From Parachlorella kessleri (taxonomy: Eukaryota; Chlorophyta; Trebouxiophyceae; Chlorellales; Chlorellaceae): 21,915 nt of DNA. The position numbers and the translations under genes are program-made. Positions 21,617 through 21,915 of this stretch are shown here, one piece after another. The notes under the pieces were generated by a model that searched no databases, had not been told where the DNA came from, and saw only the letters and a program-made list of their open reading frames with translations. The stretch's first letter is position 1. Each line of letters opens with the position of its first letter. The stretch covers positions 1 to 21,915 of the forward strand of contig BBXU01000024.1 in the NCBI GenBank assembly GCA_001598975.1, in the 5' to 3' direction.

Positions 21617-21915
21617 AAAGAGAGGCTTCTAAGCTCTGGCAGGTGGCGGCCTGTTGGTAAGCTGGGAGACCCTTAATACCTTCTTGTTGTTCCGGTGGAT
21701 TCTGGCTTTAGTGTGAGCTGGGCATCGTTCCACTTGGAAGTGCTAAGCAGAACCCCTGGAAGCAAGCTGCTATTTTTAAATCACAGGCTGGCCAAGGCTT
21801 TCCCGACACATGCTGCTTGCTCAGTCATATGTCCAGATCATGGTCGAAATGCAGGAGTTCCAATTGAGGTTTTTAAGTATTGCGTTAATAATGTTGCCGC
21901 CAAAACCGCCTTAGG
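21617..21915 (+). other. 3' flank of the propeller gene
   Basis: This is AT-richer than the coding sequence and probably holds the 3' UTR. No TGTAA occurs up to the end of the window, so the polyadenylation site probably lies beyond it or uses a variant signal. No further gene is visible. Confidence 0.5.

Noticed and set aside
1..21915. Mobile element, defence system, virus-derived insert or gene cluster
   Set aside because: No transposase, reverse transcriptase, integrase, terminal repeats, toxin-like or viral protein motifs were seen on either strand. All long supported frames belong to the four eukaryotic genes.

Overview
This window looks like nuclear DNA of a green alga, most likely a chlorophyte (Trebouxiophyceae or Chlorophyceae). 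Four long genes are cut into many short exons by introns of roughly 90-340 nt. Introns begin GT, or twice GC, and most end in TGCAG. The coding sequence is rich in Ala, Gln, Leu and Cys with CAG/GCA-rich linkers. The chlorophyte polyadenylation motif TGTAA lies downstream of two of the genes. I see no operon, bacterial promoter, rRNA, tRNA, CRISPR array, transposase or other mobile element. The lineage call is inference from style, not from a marker gene.

Layout. (1) 129-3266, plus strand: a TPR-type helical repeat protein of unknown function, 8 exons, about 426 aa. (2) 3668-10531, minus strand: an importin-beta-family nuclear import receptor of the transportin-3/importin-13 type, 18 exons, about 1199 aa. 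(3) 10956-14935, plus strand: NADPH-dependent diflavin oxidoreductase (NDOR1/Tah18/ATR3), 9 exons, about 712 aa. (4) 15691-21616, plus strand: a divergent member of the DDB1/CPSF160/SF3b3 beta-propeller family, 9 exons, about 1508 aa. I rebuilt the exons by hand from open frames, splice motifs and phase. In all four genes every junction keeps the reading frame and the summed exon length is a multiple of three, which is strong internal support for the models. Individual boundaries are still predictions without transcript data.

Genes 1 and 2 converge on a 401-nt spacer. Genes 2 and 3 are head-to-head across 424 nt that must hold both promoters; it contains a CACGTG palindrome and a TGACTCA motif. 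Genes 3 and 4 run in tandem, separated by 755 nt.

The four genes are housekeeping-like and are not known to act in one pathway: nuclear protein import, electron supply to cytosolic Fe-S assembly, a nucleic-acid-linked propeller scaffold, and an unassigned TPR protein. I found no convincing new biological system. The points worth a second look are splicing features (two GC-AG introns whose use is forced by frame, a stop-free 93-nt intron, in-frame alternative acceptors), lineage-specific insertions in NDOR1 and the importin, the identity of the divergent CPSF-A-family protein, and the uncharacterised TPR gene.
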